From contig OX463784.1 of the NCBI GenBank assembly GCA_949825025.1, positions 10,733,431 to 10,797,430 of the forward strand: a stretch of DNA of 64,000 nt, in the 5' to 3' direction. Both the position numbers and the translations under genes were made by a program. Below the pieces are notes generated by a model. That model ran no database searches. It worked only from the letters and a program-made list of their open reading frames with translations, and was not told the origin of the DNA. Positions 14,401 to 24,138 of the stretch are shown here, piece after piece; position 1 is the first letter of the stretch, and each line of letters opens with the position of its first letter. Source of the stretch: Siphlonurus alternatus. Its lineage: Eukaryota > Arthropoda > Insecta > Ephemeroptera > Siphlonuridae.

Positions 14401-17400
14401 GATGCTAGCTCTGGGGATGTCTCTTCGCAGGGTCATTGCCACCTTTGTCTTCCTCTTAGTGCTTGTGAGCGTGGTGCTCAGGTACCACAGAGTCATGCAG
14501 GTGAGTGGGGGTGGTTTTACGATATTTGCCTTTATCTATGGTGGAGTCATAGTAGATTATTTTGTAACAAATTGAATTAACTCCTGAAAAGAGAGGTTAC
14601 TGAGCCTTCCATGGATATAACAGCTGCTCTTCAGAGTTGGTTGTTTCCATTCTGAAACTTTGAAGTTAATAAACATCCTTCATGACGATTATCTTTACTG
14701 ATGTTTCCATAGTTCCCTCATTATAACAACTAAATGTGAAATAAAATTGCAAATCTTTGCTCCCTCAAAGTTTTTTTTTTATTATTTATTTTTTTTTCTT
14801 TTATTACTTTTTTTTTTATTTTTTTTTACTGTATTAATTAAATTACTTTTAGTGAACTGTTGTATTGCAATGGGCTTACGGGGTGTAATTTTTTTACTGG
14901 CTCAATCAAAAGAGGAGGTCGAAAAATATCCCTTAGATTTTTTTGTGATTTTTTTTAGCACTGCATCATACCTAAAATGGAGATTAAAAATGTCTCTTGA
15001 CCTGGAGGCTCCATCCGCAACGCCTATGATGTCATTACATTCTTTGATTCAACTATATAACACTTGTTAAAAATTATTGCATTGTTGCTTGTTTATTAAA
15101 AATTATCATTTGTTTCCATAGCAACTTGATTGTTTAGAAGCATTATATAGTTGACTCAAAGAATGTAATGACGTCATAGGCGTTGCGGATGGAGCCTCCA
15201 GGTCAAAAGACATTTTTAATCTCCACTTTAGGTATGATGCAATGCTAAAAAAAATCACAAAAAAATCTAAGGGATATTTTTCGACCTCCTCTTTTGATTG
15301 AGCCAGTAAAAAAAATACACCCCGTAAGCCCATTGTTATTTATAATATGAAAAGCCTAATTTATAATTTTAACGTAAATGTGAATATTTTCTGTCTCCAG
15401 TTTTGATGATAAAACTTTTACTCTATTTGTGAATATAAGTGAGTGCAGTCACTGATGACAGTTTTCCCCCCTCTTGTTGCAGGCGGCAGAGTTCCGAATG
15501 CAACACATGTTAGTGGACCCTTCACAGATGCCGCCGGAATGCCGCCCACATAAATTGTCATGGATGGAGGCCTTTAAGATGTTTTTTACTACCGAGGGTG
15601 AGGAGTTAGTCAGTGCTTACATTATATCGTCCCTTGTCCGCAATAATGAGCTATCTGCTATATCAATGCAATTATGAGCTGTAAATAGGTATAATAGAAA
15701 GCTCTTTGTTGTGCTTCCTGATTCAGACAGCTCATTATTGCACACGATTATCGTGGTAGCAGATAGCTCATTATTGCGGACAACGGATGGTATGTAAAGC
15801 CTGAGTTTGACCTGCTGACTTGTTAGTAATGTTTTTTTCTCTAGTCCAGAAAAATTAAATTGAGTAGAAAATTGTATAAATTCTGTAGAACTAAACTACT
15901 ACAGCATAGTAATCAACATGGGAAATTTGTCTTTAAACAATGTAATTTACAACTATGGAGTGCTATAAAATTCAACTCTTTTTTGTATCCAGCATGACAT
16001 CATTGATGCAAGGCTGGGGTTTTTTTAGTTGTAAAATTGAAATACAATTATAAAATTTTAAAACTTTTCCCTTCTTATGCCCATACACTGCCCACTTCAT
16101 CAAGGCCTGCACACTATAATATCGATCTCAATTGTTTTTTTTAAATAGTAGTCCTAGATTTCCAATTTTACATTGAGTTATATGCAACTTTGGCCCCGAA
16201 ATTTTCATGGAAAGAGTGATTCTAAAATTTTGAAACTTTACACACAACAAGATATAGGGTTTAGAAATTATGCCTGGGGTGTGAAAATATCAAGAAAAAT
16301 TTATTTCTCTTGGATTTAATTTGAATTCTACAATGCTATAGCAAACGGGGTGGACTACTATTTTTCTTTGCGTGCTTCGCAGTGCGCAGGCCTTGGTGGA
16401 GTGGGCAGTGGCCCATATCATCTCCATAAACTAAATACCATTCCCACATGTCCATGTCGTCCCATGCTAATTGTGGGGGGATACATGACCAAAATGTGTC
16501 AATTGCCCCAAAATACCAACCAACCAACCAACTCATTGTCATTTTCAACAGATCCTGCTGTCAAGTGTGCCCGCTACTACGAAAGAACCTACACCGATCC
16601 TGTCACACAGAACACACCTATCGAGCAACTCGTCAATCTTCTGATGGACATTATCGAGTCTTTCTTTGCCAGAATGGGGTCTGCCACCAAGCAGTTATGT
16701 GACGCAGCCTTCGGTAAGTTAACCGGGATGAACAATCCGAAAATAGCAACTTTGTTGTGTAATTAAATTTAGAATGTTCTTTTTTTTTCCGGTCCAAAGT
16801 ATAGACACAGTAGTAGCAAGCAGAAAGTAGTATAATTTTTCACCTTTATAACAGGTAAAAATAAGGAACTTGAGAGAAGCTGTTACTTCGGTGCCACCTT
16901 TTCTTGAGTTCCTTACTGTAGAATAAAGATGAAACGTTGCAAGTTGACATTTGCTACTGACATACAGTCAATTTTTTTCCATGTTCATTTGTTTTTAGAT
17001 CAACTGTTTCATTTTTCCATACGAGGCAATTTGAAACAGTTGATAAAAGATCAAAAATAAGGAAGACGTAATGTAAGATTTGTTACAGTATATTATGTCT
17101 CACAGCGGACCTACCCTGGCCGTTCAACACCATCGTGTGTACCGTGGCCAAGCTGGGTTCCGTGATTCTGCTTGTCGTGATGTTCGTCGTGATGCTCTGG
17201 TACAGTGTCACTGGCTGTGGCTCCGGCATCGGGAGAAGGGCTGCAGAGAGAATTGTCGCAGACCAGGTACAAGTGTGTGCTAGTAGTGTGTGGGGAGGGA
17301 GGAGGAAGGGGAGAGTTATCGGTACATTTACAGCATACAAAGGGTGTAGTCCGTATTAGGTTCCGAACGTTCGGAACATATGAGTGATTACGGACCGACT

Positions 17401-18872
17401 CTGAACAAAAACATTGACTTCAGAACATCAGATAACGGACCACTTTAAGAACATTCTTTTTCGCGGTAATACGCATCAGTTTAAAAAAAAAATACGAAAA
17501 AGAGAGAACTGTTCACTGGCTTCAGAAATTTTAACATAAAACTCACGTAACAGTTATTGATCACCAATTAAGCAAAGATTTACCTCAAATCAAACAGTTA
17601 TCACGTAGGTTGCACAGGTTTGTTACGTACTTTTCAAATTTCCCCCAAAAAATTGTGATCAGCTGACTCTAGTTCCGATGGTTCGGAGAAACAGTTCGCA
17701 ACACTCGGAACCTCTTTTTTGAAGTCAGCTGACTCACTTCGGGTAACCTCGGAAATGGTTCTGAACATTCAGAAAATAATTACGGGACGCCAAATCGAAG
17801 GTTCCGAACGTTCAGAACATAATACGGACTACACCCAGACACTGTAGAAAATGTCATAGGAGGTTCAGTAGCCAGTTCAATGAAACCAGCTCAATGTCAG
17901 GAGTCTATTGAACTAACTGGCTACTGGATTTTCTATACTTCTTTGTACAAAATTAATTGTGAAATTTCATTGATGTACTATAATATTATTATGCAAATTA
18001 CAAAATAACGTAGAAATTGTTTTTTTCATATGGAAGAATAGTCCTTTTATTATTATTTCAAAGCCTTTGAACAGAATGAACATTACTTCCTGCTTAGTTT
18101 TTTGAATTTTCTTTCAACTCTATTGTAAACAAACAACTTTGGGATGTCAATGCTGGGTGTTCTATTATCTTATCTGCACTTGTTAAGAGTTTATTTTTAT
18201 CCACAGCCACGAGAAGCTTTGACTCCTCCTCCTCCCGTCAACGTGACCAATCACATCCACTTGACGTTATCACGAGGTACTGACGGAATCGAAGCCATCG
18301 AGAATATTTCCACGCAGTCCAACCAGCATGGCAAGTTCCTGCGTACCCAATCAGAAGGCAGCATCAGCTTCTCCAGCCAATCAACTTCAAGTGTTGTGCC
18401 TCAAAATTTCAGTACTGAAGATTCTAGCGAAGAAACCATCACCACCAGAGCTAGGAGTGCGTCAGAGGGTACATTCTCAGGTGCTAAGTCTCAGAATCTA
18501 AGTATTGGAAATTCTAGTATGAAAGCTAAGAGTTCATCTCCTCCCAGTACCAACTTGACAAGTGATTGTAGTAAATCAGAACAACGTGAAAATTCAACGA
18601 TACTAGAAGAAGAAGAGAATGTTACCAATAACTGTGACGATAATATTGATATCGTTGAATCTGAGATGGAGACTGAAGTCGCCAGTCCGTCGCGATCAGA
18701 AACTTCATCGTTAAGTCCTAACACGAGCTGTCTAGCTGATTATTTAGAAAGTCTACAGTTAGATGAGTCCATGGAAGTTACAACTACAACCCCTAATGAA
18801 GTCACAGGTCCACTCCTTGAAACAATAGAGGCTGAGTTGTCACAGTTTGAAATAGTGGAGAATTGTGATTGA
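11300..18872 (+). CDS. CLCC1: CLCC1 (chloride channel CLIC-like protein 1), complete eight-exon gene
   Basis: ER-membrane protein of the CLCC1/MCLC family, known as an ER anion channel needed for ER ion and protein homeostasis. Exons 11300-11469, 11924-12077, 13230-13463, 14354-14500, 15483-15597, 16552-16713, 17106-17266 and 18207-18872 join in phase to about 602 residues (human protein about 551). Residues 1-19 are a signal peptide. QWLDINDPHNYDHVNKKM at 25-42 matches the human WIDPTDMLNYD motif, and its Asp (here Asp28) corresponds to human Asp25, a residue tied to retinal disease. LKAAGLL and KWSWVRRW follow in the luminal domain. Hydrophobic segments are near 187-208, 213-228 and 341-362. 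The last exon encodes a 221-residue Ser/Thr/Glu-rich tail of low complexity, as is usual for this poorly conserved C-terminus. All introns are GT-AG. Foldback elements sit in introns 2, 3, 4, 5 and 7. Confidence 0.92.
11924..12077 (+). CDS. CLCC1: CLCC1 exon 2
   Basis: Acceptor CCTGTCCACAG, donor GTAAGTTCG, 154 nt. Encodes CEPHDRSQLIRCETNLESS with two Cys, then KFLLGMLQRQTV and LKAAGLL, the counterpart of the human FRRYLNKILIEAGKLGLP region. Confidence 0.9.
12138..12704 (-). repeat. SINE copy interrupted by a palindromic element
   Basis: Left piece 12138-12270 (CAAGGATACATCCCTATGAG … GGTGGCCATGGCCTGTTACG … CCAGCATTCACTGAG) and right piece 12652-12704 (GTGGAAAACTTCAGTCAG, ACGGACACCTCTACTTTTT) are contiguous in the copy at 62690-62860. 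The foldback at 12271-12651 lies between them. CLCC1 intron 2. Confidence 0.85.
12271..12651. mobile_element. Foldback element A1 (381 bp palindrome)
   Basis: Arms pair end to end: ACAATAATGGTTGCAT at the left, its reverse complement at the right. They share the family-A inner module (CTGAATTTTTTCAGATTTTT, GGGAACTA) but have a private outer segment. Each arm has one TGACGTCA (12425, 12490). The centre holds AGCCAATCACAGCA twice. Confidence 0.9.
12771..13128 (+). repeat. Full-length tRNA-Thr-derived SINE
   Basis: The head at 12771-12840 resembles a tRNA: A-box-like GACACAGTGGTATA, an anticodon arm TCTGA-TTCGTAA-TCGGA (anticodon CGT, Thr) and B box GAGTTCGATCCC. The core follows: GGTTTCCATGGTTTCCTCAG, ACAACCAGGCGAATGCTGG. 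The 3' end is ACCCTATACTAAGGTTCAG with an A-rich tail. Non-autonomous, pol III-type, inside CLCC1 intron 2. Confidence 0.85.
13230..13463 (+). CDS. CLCC1: CLCC1 exon 3
   Basis: Acceptor TTGTTGTCTTCAG, donor GTCAGTTTG, 234 nt, phase 0 at both ends. Encodes luminal residues 109-186, including LEELDAAWRDMLSPVQD and KWSWVRRWLPLELFS just before the first membrane segment. Confidence 0.9.
13836..14222. mobile_element. Foldback element B1, TTAA-flanked (387 bp)
   Basis: Ends TTAAGGTAGAGATAACG … CGTTATCTCTACCTTAA. The arms pair nearly throughout. A TTAA at each end fits piggyBac-type target use (inference). CLCC1 intron 3. It shares only its termini with 54629-55001. Confidence 0.85.
14354..14500 (+). 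CDS. CLCC1: CLCC1 exon 4 (two membrane segments)
   Basis: Acceptor TTCTTTTCCAG, donor GTGAGTGGG, 147 nt, phase 0. TFILCLECGVVICPMVML and VIATFVFLLVLVSVVL are separated by a short basic turn (SLRR) and form a hairpin of two transmembrane helices. Confidence 0.92.
14868..15335. mobile_element. Long palindrome in CLCC1 intron 4 (468 bp)
   Basis: Left CAATGGGCTTACGGGGTGT pairs with right ACACCCCGTAAGCCCATTG. The arms stay paired for about 190 bp (…GGAGGCTCCATCCGCAACGC…) around a 75-bp AT-rich spacer. The right arm has TGACGTCA, the left TGATGTCA. No transposase. Confidence 0.9.
15483..15597 (+). CDS. CLCC1: CLCC1 exon 5
   Basis: Acceptor CTCTTGTTGCAG, donor GTGAGGAG. 115 nt ending in phase 1; the last G joins AT of exon 6 to make Asp274. 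Encodes AAEFRMQHMLVDPSQMPPEC and LSWMEAFKMFF, corresponding to the human loop [20 protein letters not shown]. Confidence 0.9.
15634..15783. mobile_element. MITE-like inverted repeat C1 (150 bp)
   Basis: TTGTCCGCAATAATGAGC … GCTCATTATTGCGGACAA, with a 27-bp near-perfect terminal repeat. CLCC1 intron 5. Relatives at 27255-27312 and around 35226-35646. Confidence 0.85.
16480..16545 (+). repeat. Repeat fragment next to CLCC1 exon 6 acceptor
   Basis: GGGGGGATACATGACC, AAAATGTGTCAATTGC and CCAAAATACCAACCAACCA recur at 53268-53322. It ends a few bases before the exon 6 acceptor at 16550-16551, so the branch-point region is repeat-derived. Confidence 0.7.
16552..16713 (+). CDS. CLCC1: CLCC1 exon 6
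   Basis: Acceptor CATTTTCAACAG, donor GTAAGTTAAC, 162 nt. Encodes DPAVKCARYYERTYTDPV, matching the human [20 protein letters not shown] stretch, then a helix LMDIIESFFARMGSATKQL. Confidence 0.9.
16858..16922. repeat. Small hairpin in CLCC1 intron 6
   Basis: TAAGGAACTTGAGAGAAG pairs with CTTTTCTTGAGTTCCTTA. A second stem (GATCAACTGTTTCA / GAAACAGTTGAT) lies at 16998-17045. Confidence 0.6.
17106..17266 (+). CDS. CLCC1: CLCC1 exon 7 (third membrane segment)
   Basis: Acceptor TATGTCTCACAG, donor GTACAAGTG, 161 nt. Encodes ADLPWPFNTIVC and VILLVVMFVVMLWYSV, then a basic GIGRRAAERI on the cytosolic side. Confidence 0.9.
17342..17836. mobile_element. MITE-like element F in CLCC1 intron 7 (495 bp)
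   Basis: Terminal repeats GGGTGTAGTCCGTATTA … TAATACGGACTACACCC extend about 37 bp and include GTTCCGAACGTTCGGAAC, itself a perfect palindrome. Several degenerate CGGAAC/GTTCGG boxes lie inside. No coding capacity. Confidence 0.85.
17843..17936. repeat. Hairpin just 3' of element F
   Basis: GTTCAGTAGCCAGTTCAAT pairs with ATTGAACTAACTGGCTACTG, with an outer GTAGAAAA/TTTTCTAT pair. Small MITE or foldback. Confidence 0.65.
18207..18872 (+). CDS. CLCC1: CLCC1 exon 8 (cytosolic tail, stop codon)
   Basis: Acceptor TTTTTATCCACAG, TGA at 18870-18872, 221 residues. Starts PREALTPPPPVNVTNHIHL, continues as Ser/Thr/Glu-rich low-complexity sequence, and ends with an acidic LETIEAELSQFEIVENCD. Likely disordered. 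An ATG inside the preceding intron (18144) is in frame but is not needed. Confidence 0.88.
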   Translation, partial: PREALTPPPPVNVTNHIHLTLSRGTDGIEAIENISTQSNQHGKFLRTQSEGSISFSSQSTSSVVPQNFSTEDSSEETITTRARSASEGTFSGAKSQNLSIGNSSMKAKSSSPPSTNLTSDCSKSEQRENSTILEEEENVTNNCDDNIDIVESEMETEVASPSRSETSSLSPNTSCLADYLESLQLDESMEVTTTTPNEVTGPLLETIEAELSQFEIVENCD

Positions 18873-19058
18873 AATTGACTTTATAATTTTTTTTTTTATA
18901 TATGTCAAGTGACTTTTGTAATGTACAAGCTTTATTTTGTTAAAAATTTATGAATTTGTTTATACTATCTCTAAAAAAAAAACACATTTTTTTTTTAATT
19001 TTTAAATTTTGTTAATGAATTACTGTTATTAAGTAATCATCTTTATTAAATGAATATA

Positions 19059-19380
19059 GTGGAGAATCGACCTCAATTTTTTTTATTGCAGAAATGGACA
19101 GGGTGCAAATTTATGCTACTCTGATTTTTTTCAGATTTTTTACACACCGGGAACTATTTTTAAAAAATTATATAAAGTCCTTTTCGTGACGTCACGAGAC
19201 GCCGCTCCTTAAGAAAAAGATAGGACTTGTCGCCTCGTGACGTCACAAAAAGGACTTTTAATAATTTTTAAAAAATAGTTGCCGGGCTCTAAAAAATCTG
19301 AAAAAAATCAGAGTAGCATAACTTTGCACCCTCTGTCTATATCTGCAATAAAAAAAAAAAAATTGAGGTCCATACTCCAC
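19059..19380. mobile_element. Foldback element A2 (322 bp)
   Basis: Outer GTGGAGAATCGACCTCAA / TTGAGGTCCATACTCCAC. Then TTGCAGAAATGGACAGGGTG and the inner module with GGGAACTATTTTTAAAAA. TGACGTCA at 19187 and 19238 flanks a centre CTCCTTAAGAAAAAGATAGG. Confidence 0.9.
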
Positions 19381-19814
19381 TGAAAGGTGTTATTTTTGAA
19401 ACTAGTATGTTCAAAAGTAATGTTATTAAGGCTTTATTGTTTCAAATGATTGTCTTTTATTAAGTAGGCTTTTATCTATTAAAACTTCTTTTTTTATACG
19501 AAGCTTTTCTTGTTGTGAAATATACAAATTGTCATCTACTTAAGTATTTAAGTATTTTAAAAATTTAATCAAGTATAGAATAAAAACTTTCTAAAAAGAC
19601 AATTGACTATGTTTGTATAACTTGAGACAGCAAAGCTAAAATTGTATGACATGATTTTACTCTATTGTAAATTATCAAAACTGAGAAAAGACTACCAGAG
19701 TGATTGCTACTGTTCTTATCAAAATTAAGTACAGTAATTAACATTAGTAGAGCAATAAAACCTTTATAAAAATTTGTGCGTTGCTCTCTAAATAATTTAT
19801 TGCTGTTTTTTGTC

Positions 19815-20177
19815 AATGGAGTATAGACCTCAAAAATTTGTATTGCAGAAATGGATAGAGGGTGCATAATTATGGTACTAATTTTTTTTTTTTTCAGATT
19901 TTTTAGAGACGGGGAACTATTTTTTAATATTATTTGGAAGTACAAAGAAAGTAACTCCTCTGGACGTTTCTCTTAATAAAAAAATAGAACCTAAAAGGGT
20001 CTTGGGTTCAAACCCGACTTCAGCAAAAAATTTTAGCAATACTTTCCGGGCTCTAAAAATGTAAAAAAAAAACAAAAAAAAAAAAAAAATATGAGAAAAA
20101 TCAAAGTGGCATAACTTTGCACCCTTTGTTTATTTTTGCATTCTTATTAGAAAAATTTGGTTTGTACACTTCTCCTA
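19815..20177. mobile_element. Foldback element A3, degenerate
   Basis: ATGGAGTATAGACCTCAA and TTGCAGAAATGGATAGAGGG at the left; GCATAACTTTGCACCC at the right. The centre has diverged (GGAAGTACAAAGAAAGTAAC) and has no TGACGTCA. Confidence 0.8.
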
Positions 20178-20219
20178 AAGTTGAGAGCTAAAACATTAAT
20201 TTTAAAAGTATAATATATC

Positions 20220-20309
20220 GCCTCTGTAAAGTTCCCTTCTGCAGCTTTAATCACCATGACACAATGCATTGGTGATTAATAAGACCGCAGAGGGGAACTT
20301 TTCAGAGGC
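20220..20309. mobile_element. Hairpin family G, copy 1
   Basis: GCCTCTGTAAAGTTCCCTTC … GGGGAACTTTTCAGAGGC, inner TAATCACCATG / CATTGGTGATTA. Six related copies in the window. Confidence 0.8.
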
Positions 20310-20375
20310 AAGGAGTGTACATCACTAGAAATTCCTGTAAGGACGACAGTCTGACACCTTGTTAGTTCTTTGTAT

Positions 20376-20696
20376 AATGGAGTACTGTCCTCAATTTTTT
20401 TTATTGCAGAAATGGATAGAGAGTGCAAAGTTATGCTACCCTGATTTTTTTCAGATTTTTTTGAGACCTGGAACAATTTTTAAAAAATTATTGAAAGTCC
20501 TTTTTGTGACGTCACGCGGCGGCAAGTCCTATCTTTTTCTTAAGGAGCGGCGTCTCGTGACGTCACGAAAAGGACTTTCAATAATTTTTTAAAAATAGTT
20601 CCTGAGCTCTAAAAAATCTGAAAAAAATCAGCGTAGCATAACTTTGCACCCTCAATCCATTTCTGCAATAAAAAAAATTGAGGACAATACTCCATT
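20376..20696. mobile_element. Foldback element A4 (321 bp)
   Basis: AATGGAGTACTGTCCTCAA … TTGAGGACAATACTCCATT with TA on both sides. TGACGTCA at 20507 and 20558. The centre CTATCTTTTTCTTAAGGAG is inverted relative to A2. Confidence 0.9.
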
Positions 20697-22256
20697 AGAG
20701 GTTGACTTTGCAATTTTCACTGTATTAGATTAGCAGGAAATATATTTTTATACAGTATTTTAATAATATCTTAATTGAATATTATAATTAGATTTATTTA
20801 AGCAAAAGAAACAAAACTAGAACTTAACCTTACATAAAAAAATATTTGTTGATAATCTACTAATAATGCAATGTTGAAATATTGAAAAACATGTACTAAT
20901 TTTTTACTATGATAACCTCAGATAATATATCATCTAATTGATATTATCTGTATGACCTTAGATGATGTTTTTGCATTTACCTGCCCTCTTTGCAGTTATT
21001 TTTAACATTTTGCATTTTTTTAACTGGAAAGTTAAAAAAAATATATCAATCCAAAGTAGTTTTAATGTTGATTTAATTAAGTCACTTTTTTTTCCATAAA
21101 GATTTTATTATTTTGTGATAAGAATCAAATTCTTATTTTATTAGCAGAAAAAATATCATTACAATATACTATAATTTTATCTAAATTGGAACAATAACTC
21201 TTTGCAGCATTGTAAAATCATGCTTGCTTAATTTTTTGTTCTTTCAGTTAAAAATTTGAAACAAAAAACCTCTAATGTTATAATCATGTTTTTTATAAAT
21301 TTGTGAAATTATTTTTTTTCCCAGAGACCAGTTTATGACATTTTTATCTTCTAGCTTATCTGTTACTTTTTTAACTCCTTATATGTGATATGTTTTTGAC
21401 AAAGTCAAACTTTTTGTGTAGTGTGACTGATTTTTGTTGAATTCTTTATGTGATGTTTTTTGACCAAGTCTAACTAAAAAAAGTCAGACTAAATATTCTG
21501 TTGTACAAATCTTTGTTTTGACTTTAAAAAAAGACACAAGTTAGTTTAAAATGCATGCTTTGAAAAATACTAGTTTTGTAAAAAAAAAAATGTACAGTTG
21601 TTGCCCTGTAAAAATTCTCCTAGAAGAAAAATGACATTAGTTTTAATATTTTGTTCAAGTATATCAATTCTACAACCATCTATATTGTCGAGGGAACTTT
21701 TTTAGGGTACTGAGTGTACTATTTTTAACATTTTTTTATACTGTACTGTATAAAAGACATAAGTCACATTGTTTATAAAAAGGCCTAAGTCCAAAGTAAT
21801 ATTTCATATCTCTAAACATATAAAAAGACCAAATCTAAAATTTAGTTATGTCTATTTAGGACCTTTTGAAAAGAATCATTGTGTATTATTCACTACAGTA
21901 TTACATCAAAACTTTTACTTGTGTTCTTTTCCAAAATGATTTTGTTAAAATTTTGTAATCTGTTTGCATGTTTGTTTTGTTATTAATTACAAAACATTAA
22001 ACAAAATTAAAACAATTTAGGTGTTTAATACATAAATTATAATAATATCAACATTTATGTATTATAATATATGTAATAACTAATGAATTGTAAAGATTGT
22101 AAAGAATTGAAAAAAGTAATAAATATATTTTATGAAACTCTTTTAAGATTATTTTTTTAAGTAATAACAATGGCAACTTTCTCAGATGTTGTCTGCAATA
22201 ACTATATTAGGGACTTACTAGCAGGTTCAGCTGATTTTAACTAACATATAATTATA

Positions 22257-22434
22257 CAGGGGCGGCGGATCCAGCGCACTGCTTTGGAGGGGGCGGTGCC
22301 CTATCCCGCAATGTTAAATTTGGGGTGGGAGGGTGGAGTGACGGGTGGGGGGTGGTAACACCTTCAATGTATTTTGGGACCTTTTGGGAGGGGCGATCGC
22401 CCCCATCGCCCCCCCCCCCTTGGATCCGCGCCTG
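22257..22434. mobile_element. hAT-type MITE with perfect 8-bp target duplication
   Basis: CAGGGGCGGCGGATCCAGCG at the left; TTGGATCCGCGCCTG at the right. The host octamer TAATTATA stands at 22249-22256 and again at 22435-22442. The terminal CAGGGGCGGATCC pattern and 8-bp duplication are classic for hAT-derived MITEs. GC-rich interior, no ORF. The clean duplication suggests a recent insertion. Confidence 0.9.
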
Positions 22435-22886
22435 TAATTATATATAATATTTTTCCACTCGCCAAGTAACAATTATTTGAAAATTATTTTCATGTATGTA
22501 CTTTTTTATAAATACAATTTCTACTGTTTATAAAGATAAGTATATAGAGTATAGTTTATACTGAAAAGTTATAAACTATAACTTTGCCTTCTGGTTTGGC
22601 TAGCTATATATAGCACACAGTTCATCACATGTAATATTTATTTTTCCTCTGGCAAACAGCTGCATTAAAAATTAATTAAAAAGTAAAATTAAATGTTATA
22701 AATTAATACTTAATTATTTAATATTGATACTAATTAATTCCAGTTTCAATTTATATAACTGAGATATATTATATATACTGAACATTAAAAATAAAATGTT
22801 TAAAATTTAACAAATATCCAAAATAATTGGGACATTAATTATATAGTCCTATAATATATATTTTTTTAATTGTTTATTCCGAAAAT

Positions 22887-22995
<109 letters not shown>

Positions 22996-23048
22996 GACAC
23001 TTAACATAGCTAGACTATTACAATACACCCCAAGAGTTTGGAAAACTT

Positions 23049-23385
23049 GTAAACGGGCAACGACTATATACTGGAGGACGGCCTAGAAGTACAACTTATA
23101 TTGAAGAACCTCGATACTCGACATTTCTCGCAAACCTTCGGGGAAGTCCGCTAAATGAGCCACGTGCTCGGGCGGTTTCTTTGAATACGTTAAAGATTTG
23201 ACAGATGGCTAATAAAGCGGCATCTTTGACCGCGGTATCTTTGTAGCTGACTCTAGGCCAATCAAATGCGCTAGAAAAGTCAACGTCGTGACGTCACTGG
23301 GTTAAGGAAATGTCAGCCGGTTGGCGGCAAAAAAGTTAGGCCGTCCTCTTAGTAAATATTTCCTGGTAAACGGGGAACGTTAGTT
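23049..23385. mobile_element. Inverted-repeat element with GGAGGACGGCCTA ends
   Basis: GGAGGACGGCCTAGA at 23073 pairs with TTAGGCCGTCCTCTT ending at 23350. A direct repeat GTAAACGGGCAACG / GTAAACGGGGAACG lies outside both ends. The interior is less AT-rich than its flanks and has one TGACGTCA at 23289. No open frame. Confidence 0.65.
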
Positions 23386-24035
23386 TTTAGATAATTTTAG
23401 GCATTCATTATTTTTTTTTGTAACATTAATTACTTGATTTTATGAACACTATATATATATTTACATTTTTTTCTTAATTTACTGAAAATTATAATATGAT
23501 TATTATACCAAGCAAATAAATTATTTTGTTATTATTTCTATGAATTAAAAGATGTATATACTGTATATATTATAAGCACAATTTACATCAAAGTTATCCA
23601 CAATGCTACGTATAAGAAAACCTTTTTCAATTTTTATGTTGTATTATAATATCAACAATTCTATAAAAACTTACTTTGATTTAAAAAAGAAAAACATTTT
23701 TTTCTCATTTGCATTGATAATACATTATTGTTTTAAATTACTGCAACAAAATTAAATTGCAATAATTTATATATAACATTATATAAATTGACAATTAAAA
23801 CCAAAGTATTGATAAACGATGAAGTTTCGACATTTCAATGTTTTCTTAAGAAATAAAATGAATGTGTTCTTTGAATCGTAATTTAAATAAAACATGTTTT
23901 CCTGTAGTCGCTAATCTTAATTTAATTCAGTACAATAAAATACTTTTGTTTGAAATAAATTTTATTCTTGAAAGAAAGAATTGCATAATTTTCTTGCATT
24001 AAAATAAAACAATTTACCAAGGTAGATAAAACTTA

Positions 24036-24138
24036 AAGGTACAAATTTTCCCCTTGCAGCATTGTTAATCACCATGTTATTCTTACGGGGCATATATGTG
24101 GTGATTAACAAAGGCTGCAAAGGGAAAATTTCCGAGGT
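24036..24138. mobile_element. Hairpin family G, copy 2
   Basis: AAATTTTCCCCTTGCAGC … GCTGCAAAGGGAAAATTT, inner GTTAATCACCATG and GTGGTGATTAAC arms. Confidence 0.8.

Larger units (their letters stand above)
18873..22248. other. CLCC1 3' UTR and downstream region
   Basis: Follows the stop codon. AATAAA-like motifs occur near 19579 and 22119, so the poly(A) site is ambiguous and the 3' UTR could include foldbacks. Holds family-A copies at 19059, 19815 and 20376, hairpin G1 at 20220, and otherwise AT-rich DNA (20700-22240) with no recognised gene. Confidence 0.5.

Noticed and set aside
14179..14580. 133-codon plus frame across a poly-C tract
   Set aside because: Overlaps CLCC1 exon 4 in the wrong frame and runs through an inverted repeat and a C homopolymer.
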